A stretch of 64,000 nucleotides of DNA, from NCBI RefSeq assembly GCF_003054195.1, contig NZ_QBKP01000015.1:1-64000 (forward strand), read 5' to 3'. The notes beneath the pieces were generated by a model. That model did no database searches, was not told the DNA's origin, and saw nothing but the letters and a program-made list of their open reading frames with translations. The DNA is from Gemmobacter caeni. Its GTDB lineage: Bacteria > Pseudomonadota > Alphaproteobacteria > Rhodobacterales > Rhodobacteraceae. The position numbers and the translations under genes were made by a program. Below, in pieces: positions 27,542-34,853 of this stretch; positions within the stretch are counted from its first letter, which is position 1; the number at the start of each line of letters is the position of its first letter.

Positions 27542-28372
27542 ATGCCCAAGCTGCTTCTCATCCTCATCGACGGTGTGCCCTATGCCAACTGGCGCAGGCT
27601 GTTCGGCAATCTGGAAGGCTGGGTCGCGCAAGGTGATGCGCGGGTGTGGAAGATGCGCTCGGTCCTGCCGTCGACCTCGGCCACCTGTTATGCCTCGATC
27701 CACACCGGCCTGCCGCCGCAAATCACCCGCGTCTGGGGGAACGAGGCGGTTCGGCGGCTCGACCATCCCGACATCTTTTCCGAATCGCATCGCGCCGGGC
27801 TGAAAACCGGGGCCGTGGCGCACAGCTTCTGGTCGGAATTCTTCAACCGCGCGCCCTTCGATGCCGTGCGCGATGTGGAATATGATGAACCCGATGGCCC
27901 GATCAGCCATGGCCGCTTCCACACGATGTATGGCTACAACCTGATCAACCAGACCACGCCCGCCGACCACGATCTTTTCGCCACGCTGACCCGGCTGTGT
28001 GAACGCCATGGCATCGACTACGGCATGCTGCACACCTGCACGCTTGACAGCATGGGCCATCGCTTCGGCCATGCCTGCCACGAGATGGACCACGCCTGTT
28101 ATGCGCTGGATGCGCAGCTTGCGCCCTTCCTGCAACGCTGGCTGGATGCGGGGTATGAGGTCATCGTGACTGCCGATCACGGGCAGGACATGCGGGGCCA
28201 TCACGGTGGCGCGGCGGATGAACAGCGCGACTTCGCGCTTTATTATTTCGGCACGGCCGAAGGGCCTGCACCGGATGTGCTGCTGGATCAGCTTTCGCTG
28301 GCGCCGACGATCCTGAGCCGACTGGGGGTTCCGGTGCCGGACAGCATGACCGGGCCGGTCTTCCTGCGTTAA
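27542..28372 (+). CDS. Alkaline phosphatase-superfamily phosphodiesterase-like protein
   Basis: A 276-residue protein of the type I phosphodiesterase/nucleotide pyrophosphatase group. Metal and nucleophile sites: LILIDGVPY near the N-terminus, a Thr/Ser in VLPSTSATCYASIHTG, and the C-terminal VTADHGQDMRGHHGG with Asp-His metal ligands. No signal peptide. I chose MPKLLLILIDG as start; the frame upstream has no family character. It follows the ABC operon by 106 bp and converges with the esterase gene, their stops overlapping by 4 bp. It may act on a phosphorylated or sulfated product of the imported substrate. Confidence 0.85.
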   Translation: MPKLLLILIDGVPYANWRRLFGNLEGWVAQGDARVWKMRSVLPSTSATCYASIHTGLPPQITRVWGNEAVRRLDHPDIFSESHRAGLKTGAVAHSFWSEFFNRAPFDAVRDVEYDEPDGPISHGRFHTMYGYNLINQTTPADHDLFATLTRLCERHGIDYGMLHTCTLDSMGHRFGHACHEMDHACYALDAQLAPFLQRWLDAGYEVIVTADHGQDMRGHHGGAADEQRDFALYYFGTAEGPAPDVLLDQLSLAPTILSRLGVPVPDSMTGPVFLR

Positions 28373-29277
28373 GCCAGCGCTTTGAGACGTCCCAGAATCC
28401 GGTCGAAAGCCGCGCGGGCACGCGGCACACTATGGCGTGCGCGCAGCCAGCCATGCACCAGCCCTTCATCCAGCAGGGCCTCGGCTTGACCACCTGCGGC
28501 GCGCACCTTCGCGGCATAGGTGAACGGGTCGTCGGCCAGCGGGTCGCATTCGGCGGCGAAGGCAACCACCGGCGGCAGGCCGCTGAAATCGGTATCGCGC
28601 AGGGCCGAGGCGGTTGGGTCGGATTCCGGCGCGGGGCCGCCGTGTCGGATCTTTTCGTAATATTCCGTATCCGCCAGCGTCAGCATCGGAGCCTCCGCAT
28701 GGGTCTGGTAGCTGCCCGTCGTCCGGTCGCCGCCAAGGCCCGGATAGATCAGCAGCATCCCGTTCAGAGCCAGTTCCCCGCGCAGAGCGTGTGCGACGGA
28801 GGCCGCCAGTGCGCCCCCGGCCGAATCACCCGCCAGGATCAGCGCCCCGCCATAATCCGCGGCCGTCGCCCGCGTGGCGGCGATGCAATCGTCAAAGGCC
28901 GCCGGATGTACATGTTCCGGGCTCAGCCGGTAATCGGCGCTGACCACGCGGAAGCCGGTCACCGCCGCCATTTCCGCGCAAACGTCATCATGGCTGTCGA
29001 GACCGCCAACGACGAACCCGCCACCGTGGAAATACATCATGGTCTGTTGCGCGCCTTTCGGCGTGTAGATCCGGCAGGGCACACCGCCCATGGAGTGGTC
29101 TTCGACCCCCAGCCCCTCGGGGCGGGGCTGGCGAAAGGCGGCGCACATCCGGTCATAGACCTCGCGCTGGCCTGCGATGGTCAGGCCAACCGAATCCGGC
29201 GGATACCAGCGCTCGGTTTCCCGGATGAAGGCCCAGGTGGGGCCGTCGATAAGCTTCTGGTAATCGCTCTGTGACAT
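28369..29277 (-). CDS. HSL-type alpha/beta hydrolase (esterase)
   Basis: A 302-residue cytoplasmic esterase of the hormone-sensitive-lipase family (alpha/beta hydrolase fold 3). The oxyanion motif is MYFHGGGFVVGG, the nucleophile GDSAGGALA, the acid Asp lies in AECDPLADD and the catalytic His in LVHGWLRA. N-terminal segment MSQSDYQKLIDGPTWAFIRET is full length for the group. It is divergent from the receiver-like gene across a 161-bp gap that contains a 14-bp palindrome. Confidence 0.92.
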   Translation of the reverse strand: MSQSDYQKLIDGPTWAFIRETERWYPPDSVGLTIAGQREVYDRMCAAFRQPRPEGLGVEDHSMGGVPCRIYTPKGAQQTMMYFHGGGFVVGGLDSHDDVCAEMAAVTGFRVVSADYRLSPEHVHPAAFDDCIAATRATAADYGGALILAGDSAGGALAASVAHALRGELALNGMLLIYPGLGGDRTTGSYQTHAEAPMLTLADTEYYEKIRHGGPAPESDPTASALRDTDFSGLPPVVAFAAECDPLADDPFTYAAKVRAAGGQAEALLDEGLVHGWLRARHSVPRARAAFDRILGRLKALA

Positions 29278-29291
29278 GATGATTCCCTGCC

Positions 29292-29305
29292 CCCTTGATC
29301 AAGGG
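29292..29305. promoter_or_regulatory. 14-bp perfect palindrome in the esterase promoter region
   Basis: CCCTTGATCAAGGG, a perfect palindrome 15 bp upstream of the esterase start codon. It could be an operator for an unidentified regulator. No matching second copy was seen nearby. Confidence 0.35.
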
Positions 29306-29438
29306 CATCAAAGCAGAGCGACTGCGGCCCCGCCAGAGGTGCCCCGCAGCGGGGAGGACAGAACATCCTTTCCCCTCAAATCCGCCATATTCCACCTGTA
29401 GCAACAGGAGGACCGCAGCTCAGCCCGTGAGGACCGCC

Positions 29439-29879
29439 ATGCAGATGTTCCGACCGATGGAAGAAGATGCCGCCCTTGTCGGGTGGGGGGTCCGTGTGTT
29501 GTTGCTGGCAGATCCGATGTCAAACCGCACCGAAGAGATCATGCGCCGCGTGGCGGGGTTCGGCGGTCTGGTGGAGGAACAGCACGAACTGTTTGCCGCA
29601 ATGTCGGCGCTGCTGGACGATCCTGCCGGATACGGCATGCTGATGATGGATTGCGATGTCTTCGGCGGGCTGGAGGCGGGGCGGCGGGCCTTGTCGCTGC
29701 TGCGGGGCAGCGGTCTGCGTATTCCGGCGATCCTGCTGTCTTCCGAGGTCAAGGGCGGGCAGACCTTCCCCGAAGACCGGATGGAGCCGATCCTGCTGCG
29801 CGCGCCGGTTTCGGCGGTATCGCTTCGGGTTGGTTTTGAACATGCGCTGCGCGAAAGGCTGGTGTGGCGCGCGGCCTGA
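29439..29879 (+). CDS. Stand-alone receiver-like protein, degenerate
   Basis: A 146-residue protein with the fold pattern of a response-regulator receiver: WGVRVLLLADPM (strand 1), MLMMDCDVFGG (strand 3 with the probable phosphoacceptor Asp), IPAILLSSEV (strand 4) and ILLRAPVS (strand 5). The usual acidic pair after strand 1 is reduced to one Asp, and the conserved Lys-Pro after strand 5 reads Ala-Pro, so phosphorylation control is doubtful. No output domain. I chose MQMFRPMEED as start; an ATG at 29445 is nearly as good. A strong terminator follows. Confidence 0.65.
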   Translation: MQMFRPMEEDAALVGWGVRVLLLADPMSNRTEEIMRRVAGFGGLVEEQHELFAAMSALLDDPAGYGMLMMDCDVFGGLEAGRRALSLLRGSGLRIPAILLSSEVKGGQTFPEDRMEPILLRAPVSAVSLRVGFEHALRERLVWRAA

Positions 29880-29903
29880 GCCCTGTGCAGACCCGACATA
29901 CCA

Positions 29904-29928
29904 AGCGCGCCTTCGGGCGCGCTTTTGC
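29904..29928 (+). terminator. Rho-independent terminator before ccr
   Basis: Stem AGCGCGCC / GGCGCGCT (8 bp, perfect) with TTCG tetraloop, followed by TTTGCTTT. It separates the receiver-like gene from ccr, so ccr must have its own promoter in 29929-30090. Confidence 0.92.
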
Positions 29929-30090
29929 TTTGTGGCCCATGTCACAGCTTATGCGATAACGCTGCGACGCGGCGGACATAAAATTACAACATGTACTTTA
30001 TTGTTGTTGCAAAGTTGCGTGACGAATGTATTTCTGTGCCCAGACCCGCGCCGATTCTGCGGCGCGGCATCATTCTGGCAGGAGGCCCCG

Positions 30091-31383
30091 ATGGCACTGG
30101 ATACGCAATCCGCGATCGCCGCTTATGACGCGCCGAAAAAAGATCTGTATGAGATTGGTGAAATGCCGCCGCTCGGCCATGTGCCGAAAAATATGTATGC
30201 TTGGGCTATCCGCCGCGAGCGTCACGGCGAGCCCGAGCAGGCGATGCAGCTTGAGGTCGTGCCGACCTGGGAACTGGACAGCCACGAAGTGCTGGTTCTG
30301 GTGATGGCAGCCGGGGTGAACTACAACGGCGTCTGGGCCGGTCTCGGCGTGCCGATCTCGCCCTTCGACGGCCACAAGCAGCCCTATCACATCGCCGGTT
30401 CCGATGCCTCGGGTATCGTCTGGGCGGTGGGCGACCGTGTGACCCGCTGGAAAGTGGGTGATGAGGTGGTGATCCACTGCAATCAGGATGATGGCGACGA
30501 CGAGGAATGCAACGGCGGCGACCCGATGTTCTCGCCCACCCAGCGGATCTGGGGCTACGAGACGCATGACGGTTCCTTCGCGCAGTTCACCCGCGTGCAG
30601 GCGCAGCAGCTTATGCCGCGTCCGAAGCACCTGACCTGGGAAGAATCGGCCTGCTACACGCTGACCCTCGCCACCGCTTACCGGATGCTGTTCGGCCATC
30701 ACCCGCACGAGCTGAAACCCGGCCAGAACGTGCTGGTCTGGGGCGCCTCGGGCGGTCTGGGGTCTTACGCGATCCAGCTGGCCAATGCGGCGGGCGCTAA
30801 TGCGATCGGCGTCATCTCGGATGAGGACAAGCGCGATTTCGTCATGGGCCTTGGCGCCAAAGGCGTGATCAACCGCAAGGATTTCAAATGCTGGGGGCAG
30901 CTGCCCACGGTGAACAGCCCCGAATATAACGAATGGCTGAAAGAGGCCCGGAAGTTCGGCAAGGCGATCTGGGATATCACCGGCAAGGGTGTGAGCGTCG
31001 ACATGGTGTTCGAACATCCGGGCGAAAGCACCTTCCCGGTGTCGACGCTGGTGGTGAAGAAGGGCGGCATGGTGGTGATCTGCGCCGGCACCTCGGGTTT
31101 CAACTGCACCTTCGACGTGCGCTACATGTGGATGCACCAGAAGCGCCTGCAAGGCAGCCACTTCGCCCATCTGAAACAGGCCGCCGCCGCCAACCGTCTG
31201 ATGTGCGAACGCCGTCTGGACCCCTGCATGTCCGAGGTCTTCCCCTGGGCCGAGATCCCCAAGGCGCACACGCTGATGCTGCGCAACCAGCACAAGCCGG
31301 GCAACATGGCCGTGCTAGTGCAGGCGCCGCGTACCGGCCTGCGCACCTTCGAGGACACGCTGGAAGCCAGCCGCGACCGCTGA
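30091..31383 (+). CDS. ccr: Crotonyl-CoA carboxylase/reductase
   Basis: A 430-residue medium-chain dehydrogenase that reductively carboxylates crotonyl-CoA to ethylmalonyl-CoA with NADPH, the key step of the ethylmalonyl-CoA pathway for acetyl-CoA assimilation. The start MALDTQSAIAAYDAPKKDLY and segments YAWAIRRERHGEP, HNQ-like HCNQDDGDDEECNGGDP and the NADPH fold GASGGLGSYAIQLA match the family. GGAGG precedes the ATG. An AT-rich promoter region lies upstream after the terminator, and a strong terminator follows, so the gene is a single transcription unit. Confidence 0.97.
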   Translation: MALDTQSAIAAYDAPKKDLYEIGEMPPLGHVPKNMYAWAIRRERHGEPEQAMQLEVVPTWELDSHEVLVLVMAAGVNYNGVWAGLGVPISPFDGHKQPYHIAGSDASGIVWAVGDRVTRWKVGDEVVIHCNQDDGDDEECNGGDPMFSPTQRIWGYETHDGSFAQFTRVQAQQLMPRPKHLTWEESACYTLTLATAYRMLFGHHPHELKPGQNVLVWGASGGLGSYAIQLANAAGANAIGVISDEDKRDFVMGLGAKGVINRKDFKCWGQLPTVNSPEYNEWLKEARKFGKAIWDITGKGVSVDMVFEHPGESTFPVSTLVVKKGGMVVICAGTSGFNCTFDVRYMWMHQKRLQGSHFAHLKQAAAANRLMCERRLDPCMSEVFPWAEIPKAHTLMLRNQHKPGNMAVLVQAPRTGLRTFEDTLEASRDR

Positions 31384-31405
31384 GCCCTCTGCCGATACAC
31401 GACGC

Positions 31406-31438
31406 AAACGCCGCCCCACCGGGCGGCGTTTCGCTTTG
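31406..31438 (+). terminator. Rho-independent terminator after ccr
   Basis: Stem AAACGCCGCCC / GGGCGGCGTTT (11 bp, perfect) with loop CACC, followed by CGCTTT. Lies 22 bp after the ccr stop. Confidence 0.9.
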
Positions 31439-31542
31439 GAAAATCGGCAGATGGTGACAATCTGTTGACCACTCCGGCGATAGTGTCACGTTGAGTTGCG
31501 GGACTGTGCGCGATTCATTGACGATTACGGGACGGGGGCTTC

Positions 31543-31731
31543 ATGCGCGACGAGTGGATTTTTGATGTCCTGACAGATCTGCATAACTTCGCGCTGACCA
31601 ATGGCCTGCCTGCCTTTGCGGCACAGATCCATACGGCGCTGCGCGTGGCCGAGGCCGAGATTTCAGCGATGACCGACGGCGGCGCGGATCTGCGGGGACA
31701 GGGGCCAGCCTCTGGCGGGCGGCCGAACTGA
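31543..31731 (+). CDS. Small conserved protein of unknown function
   Basis: A 62-residue protein beginning MRDEWIFDVLTDLHNFALTN. The first 45 residues form a convincing amphipathic helical pattern; the tail is Gly-rich. Small proteins with this opening recur, as I recall, in Rhodobacterales. It has its own leader after the ccr terminator (GGGACGGGGGCTTC before ATG) and precedes the helicase gene by 43 bp in the same direction. No domain or function recognised. Confidence 0.65.
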   Translation: MRDEWIFDVLTDLHNFALTNGLPAFAAQIHTALRVAEAEISAMTDGGADLRGQGPASGGRPN

Positions 31732-31774
31732 GGCCCTCTCGCCATTGCGGCGCGGCTGGTCTATGGTCCGCCGC

Positions 31775-33301
31775 ATGACGAACCCAGCCTTGCCGTTTTC
31801 CGAAGATCAGGCCGAAGCCTGGGACCGTGTGGCCGAACGCCTGCGTGGCATGGGCATTGATCTGGCGGAGGGTGTGCTGTCACCGCCGGTCGAGGGCAAG
31901 AACACCGTTCTGGCGGTGATCGGCAAGGCCGGTTCGGGCAAGACCATGCTGCTGGCCAGTCTTTACAAGGCCTTGCAGGCTGCCGGTGTCGATATCGTCT
32001 CGGGCGATTACGAGGGCAAGAAGCGCAAGGACCGCCGCACGCTGGCGATTCTGGCGCCGACCAACAAGGCTGCTTCGGTGCTGCGCATGCGGGGCGTTCC
32101 GGCGACCACGATCCACCGCATCCTCTACACCCCGGTCTATGATCCGCAGTACGAACTGATCGCCGAATGGTTGGCCGGGAATGCAAAGCGCCCCGAAGTC
32201 GAGGGGCTGACCGAGCAGGCACTCGACCGGGCGAAGGCGTTCTACGATCAGGTCGCCTCGATCCCGGGTGCGCTGGCGGCGGCCGGGTTGCGCGGGTCCG
32301 ATTTCATCAAGGGCTGGAAGCGACGGGAAGAGCCGCTGGACGTGGGCTTCATCGACGAAAGCTCGATGCTGGACGACCGGCAGTTCGATGACCTGCGCGA
32401 GATCTTCCCCTCGCTGGTGCTGTTCGGCGATCCGGCGCAGCTGGCCCCGGTGGGGCAAAGCGGCCAGATGGTGTTCGATACGCTGGGCGAGCACGCGAAG
32501 CTGATGCTCAGCCGCATTCACCGGCAGGCAGAGGGTAACCCGATCCTCGATCTGGCACATGCGTTGGCCGACCCCGATCTGCGGTTCGAGGAGTTCGAGC
32601 GCATGGTCGAAAAGGCCGCCCGCAGCGATGACCGTGTGGTCTGGGCGGAGCGTGTGGACAGCGAGATGATGGCGCGCAGCCCGGTGCTGGTCTGGCGCAA
32701 CGCGACACGCATCCGGCTGATCAACGCTTTCCGCGCCGTGCATGGCGCACCAGAGGACGAACTGCTGCCGGGTGAACCCCTGATCTGCGACGGGATCGAA
32801 CTGCCGCTGAAACACCGCAAGAAACGCATTGATCTGGAGGCGCGCGGGCTGATCAAGGGGGCGCAGGTGATCTACCTTGGTCCCGGCACGCGGCAAGGCT
32901 TTGCCCGTCTGCATGTGATTGGCGCCGAGGAGCCGCAGCTTTCCGCCGCTTCGATCATCAAGATCGAAAAGCCGGACGAGGAAGAACCCTTCATCCCGCA
33001 GGCCGCCACCATGGGCGCGACCTTTCTGCATGGGGCGGCCGTGACCATCCACAAGGCGCAGGGCTCGCAATGGCCCGAGGTGCAGGTCTTTGCCCCCGAC
33101 CTTTGGGCGGCGGCACAGGCCGGGCGCACCGAGGCGGGGATTCCGCTGTGGAAACGGCTGGCCTATGTGGCGATCACCCGCGCCGAGAAACGCCTGCACT
33201 GGGTGGTGCGCAACCGGCTTGGACGCCCGCAGGCTCCGCTCGGAATCGACGACCTGCGCGGCCAGACGGCCGCGCCGCTCAGCCTCCGCCCGGAGGGCTG
33301 A
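31775..33301 (+). CDS. RecD-like ATP-dependent DNA helicase
   Basis: A 508-residue superfamily 1B helicase. Walker A is IGKAGSGKTMLLASL (residues about 45-59); motif Ia includes LAPTNKAASVLRMRG; Walker B is VGFIDESSMLDDRQ; motif III GDPAQLAPV; motif V/VI region TIHKAQGSQWPEV and YVAITRAEKRLHWV. It lacks the RecB/RecC context and the N-terminal domain of RecD2, so it is a short stand-alone AAA_30/UvrD_C_2 type protein common in Rhodobacterales. I chose MTNPALPFSEDQ as start. Specific role in repair unknown. Confidence 0.88.
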   Translation: MTNPALPFSEDQAEAWDRVAERLRGMGIDLAEGVLSPPVEGKNTVLAVIGKAGSGKTMLLASLYKALQAAGVDIVSGDYEGKKRKDRRTLAILAPTNKAASVLRMRGVPATTIHRILYTPVYDPQYELIAEWLAGNAKRPEVEGLTEQALDRAKAFYDQVASIPGALAAAGLRGSDFIKGWKRREEPLDVGFIDESSMLDDRQFDDLREIFPSLVLFGDPAQLAPVGQSGQMVFDTLGEHAKLMLSRIHRQAEGNPILDLAHALADPDLRFEEFERMVEKAARSDDRVVWAERVDSEMMARSPVLVWRNATRIRLINAFRAVHGAPEDELLPGEPLICDGIELPLKHRKKRIDLEARGLIKGAQVIYLGPGTRQGFARLHVIGAEEPQLSAASIIKIEKPDEEEPFIPQAATMGATFLHGAAVTIHKAQGSQWPEVQVFAPDLWAAAQAGRTEAGIPLWKRLAYVAITRAEKRLHWVVRNRLGRPQAPLGIDDLRGQTAAPLSLRPEG

Positions 33302-33303
33302 GC

Positions 33304-33351
33304 GCAAATTTCCTGAGGAAGAAATTTGCAAAAGTCTTGCAAGACTTTTGC
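33304..33351. repeat. Two overlapping hairpins after the helicase gene
   Basis: Hairpin 1: GCAAATTTC (33304-33312) with GAAATTTGC (33321-33329), 8-nt loop. Hairpin 2: a perfect 24-bp palindrome at 33328-33351, arms GCAAAAGTCTT and AAGACTTTTGC. They share two bases, so the full forms exclude each other. AT-rich in GC-rich surroundings. Could serve as terminator of the helicase gene or be a dispersed intergenic element. Confidence 0.75.
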
Positions 33352-33390
33352 CCGTGCCCCGCGCTAGTCTCGCGCTGAAAGGAGCCTCCC

Positions 33391-33627
33391 ATGACCTGTG
33401 TTTTCGTCCAGTTCCGTTGCACCCCCGGCCAGACCTACAGCGTCGCCACCGCCATCTACGACCGCGAGGTGGTGAGCGAGCTTTATTCGACCTCGGGGGA
33501 ATATGACCTGATCGCAAAGGTTTACATCCCCGAGGGCGAGGATGTGGGCCATTATCTGTCAGAACGGCTGTTCGACATTCCGGGCATCGTCCGCACGCTG
33601 ACCACGATGACGTTCAAGGCGTTCTGA
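33391..33627 (+). CDS. Stand-alone Lrp/AsnC ligand-binding (RAM) domain protein
   Basis: A 78-residue protein consisting only of the Lrp/AsnC C-terminal alpha/beta (RAM) domain: FVQFRCTPGQTYSVATAIYD, then STSGEYDLIAKVYIP with the effector-site Gly-Asp-like turn, and VRTLTTMTFKAF at the end. No helix-turn-helix precedes it; GGAGCC before the ATG supports the short start. Such SALP proteins bind amino acids or modulate full-length Lrp partners. It is monocistronic. Confidence 0.9.
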   Translation: MTCVFVQFRCTPGQTYSVATAIYDREVVSELYSTSGEYDLIAKVYIPEGEDVGHYLSERLFDIPGIVRTLTTMTFKAF

Positions 33628-33681
33628 GGAAGGGCTTTCCGCGGGCAGGGAGCCACCACGGGCGGCCCGCCCGTTCCGCGT

Positions 33682-34083
33682 TCAGGACGGCCGCCCCGGC
33701 TGGCCGGGCGGGGTCATCTCGGGCTGCACCGGCTCTTCGCTCATGTCCAGCGTTGCCCAGTCACGGTCAGTGCCGGTGGGCGGCAGATCGCCGGATTTCA
33801 GCTTCTCGGCCATATGGGCCTTGGCGATGAAATTCGCTGTAATCGGCGCGGTGAGAAACAGGAATAACGTGATCAGAAGCTCGTGCCAGCTCACTTCATT
33901 ACGCCAGACGATCGCATGCAGCATCGAGGCGATCAGCGCGCCGCCAACCCCCAGGGTAGAGGCTTTGGTCGGCGCATGAAGCCGGGTCATCAGGTCTGGC
34001 AGCTTGATCAGCCCATAGCTGCCGACCAGCGCGAAGACGCCCGAAATGACCAGAAGGGCCGCGACAAGGATTTCCGCAAACAT
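33682..34083 (-). CDS. mnhG: Na+/H+ antiporter subunit G (MnhG/MrpG)
   Basis: A 133-residue membrane protein with three helices; LPDLMTRLHAPTKASTLGVGG is the family signature. After the third helix (ELLITLFLFLTAPITANFIAKA) comes a polar Pro-rich tail. It is the last gene of the minus-strand Mrp operon, 11 bp after mnhF. In the complex it is a small accessory subunit. Confidence 0.95.
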   Translation of the reverse strand: MFAEILVAALLVISGVFALVGSYGLIKLPDLMTRLHAPTKASTLGVGGALIASMLHAIVWRNEVSWHELLITLFLFLTAPITANFIAKAHMAEKLKSGDLPPTGTDRDWATLDMSEEPVQPEMTPPGQPGRPS

Positions 34084-34094
34084 CTGTCAGCCCC

Positions 34095-34364
34095 TCATTC
34101 GATGATGTCGCCGCGCAGGATGAACTTCGCATAGGCGACGGAAGAGACGAAGCCCGTCATCGCGAACAGCATCGCAGCTTCAAAGTAAGTGCCGGTACCG
34201 ATGGCGATCCCGTAAATCACGATCAGCGCGATCATGTTCACGACCATTGTATCCAGTGCCAGCACGCGGTCGGGGATCGAGGGCGCGAAGATCACGCGCC
34301 ACAGGCAGATCAGCACACCGATCCCATAGCAGGCGAAAGCGAAGGTGAGGGCGGCTGCGATCAT
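34095..34364 (-). CDS. mnhF: Na+/H+ antiporter subunit F (MnhF/MrpF)
   Basis: An 89-residue membrane protein with three helices and the family segment PSIPDRVLALDTMVVNMIALIV. I chose MIAAALTFAFACYG as start: it overlaps the mnhE stop by 4 bp and gives the family length; the longer frame upstream is out of frame with mnhE and has no membrane character. Confidence 0.95.
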   Translation of the reverse strand: MIAAALTFAFACYGIGVLICLWRVIFAPSIPDRVLALDTMVVNMIALIVIYGIAIGTGTYFEAAMLFAMTGFVSSVAYAKFILRGDIIE

Positions 34365-34852
34365 TCGAAAATCCTCATCAACCGGGTCTCGTAACGAGAT
34401 TTGATATCGTCGCGGATGGCATCGGCATCGGTGGCATCCAGACAATGCACCAGCAGCGACCGGCCATCCGCCGACATGTCGGCGGTGACGGTGCCGGGCG
34501 TCATCGTGATGGTCCCGGCCAGAACCGTAATCGCCTCGGGCGTGCGCAGGTCCAGCGGCACGGTAACCCACAGCGGATGGATCTGCGACTTCGGCTTGAA
34601 CAGGACGATCAGCGCGACCGTGATGTTGGATTTTACGATGTCATACAGCACGATCAGCACGAATTCGGCGGCGGCGAGCCAGTTCTTCACCACCGGCCGG
34701 TCGGGCCAGAACGGCGCTGTCAGCCACGGGATGCAGATAGCCAGAATGGTGGCAAAGACCAGGCTGCCCCATTTGAAATCATTGACCAGCAGCAGCCATG
34801 TCAGGATCAGCAGCGCGGACAGGCCGGGATGTGGCAGGATCTTGCGCAGCAT
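34361..34852 (-). CDS. mnhE: Na+/H+ antiporter subunit E (MnhE/MrpE)
   Basis: A 163-residue membrane protein with two or three N-terminal helices (PGLSALLILTWLLLVNDF; WGSLVFATILAICIPWL) and the family region VLYDIVKSNITVALIVL, then VTADMSADGRSLLVHCLDA in the cytoplasmic C-terminal domain. The MLRKILPHPG start lies just after the mnhD stop (1-bp gap). Confidence 0.95.
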   Translation of the reverse strand: MLRKILPHPGLSALLILTWLLLVNDFKWGSLVFATILAICIPWLTAPFWPDRPVVKNWLAAAEFVLIVLYDIVKSNITVALIVLFKPKSQIHPLWVTVPLDLRTPEAITVLAGTITMTPGTVTADMSADGRSLLVHCLDATDADAIRDDIKSRYETRLMRIFE

Positions 34853-34853
34853 A

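Noticed and set aside
30007-30013. TTGCAAA in the ccr promoter as a PccR/MccR-type half site
   Set aside because: Only one half site and no second copy at the expected spacing; too short to support a call.
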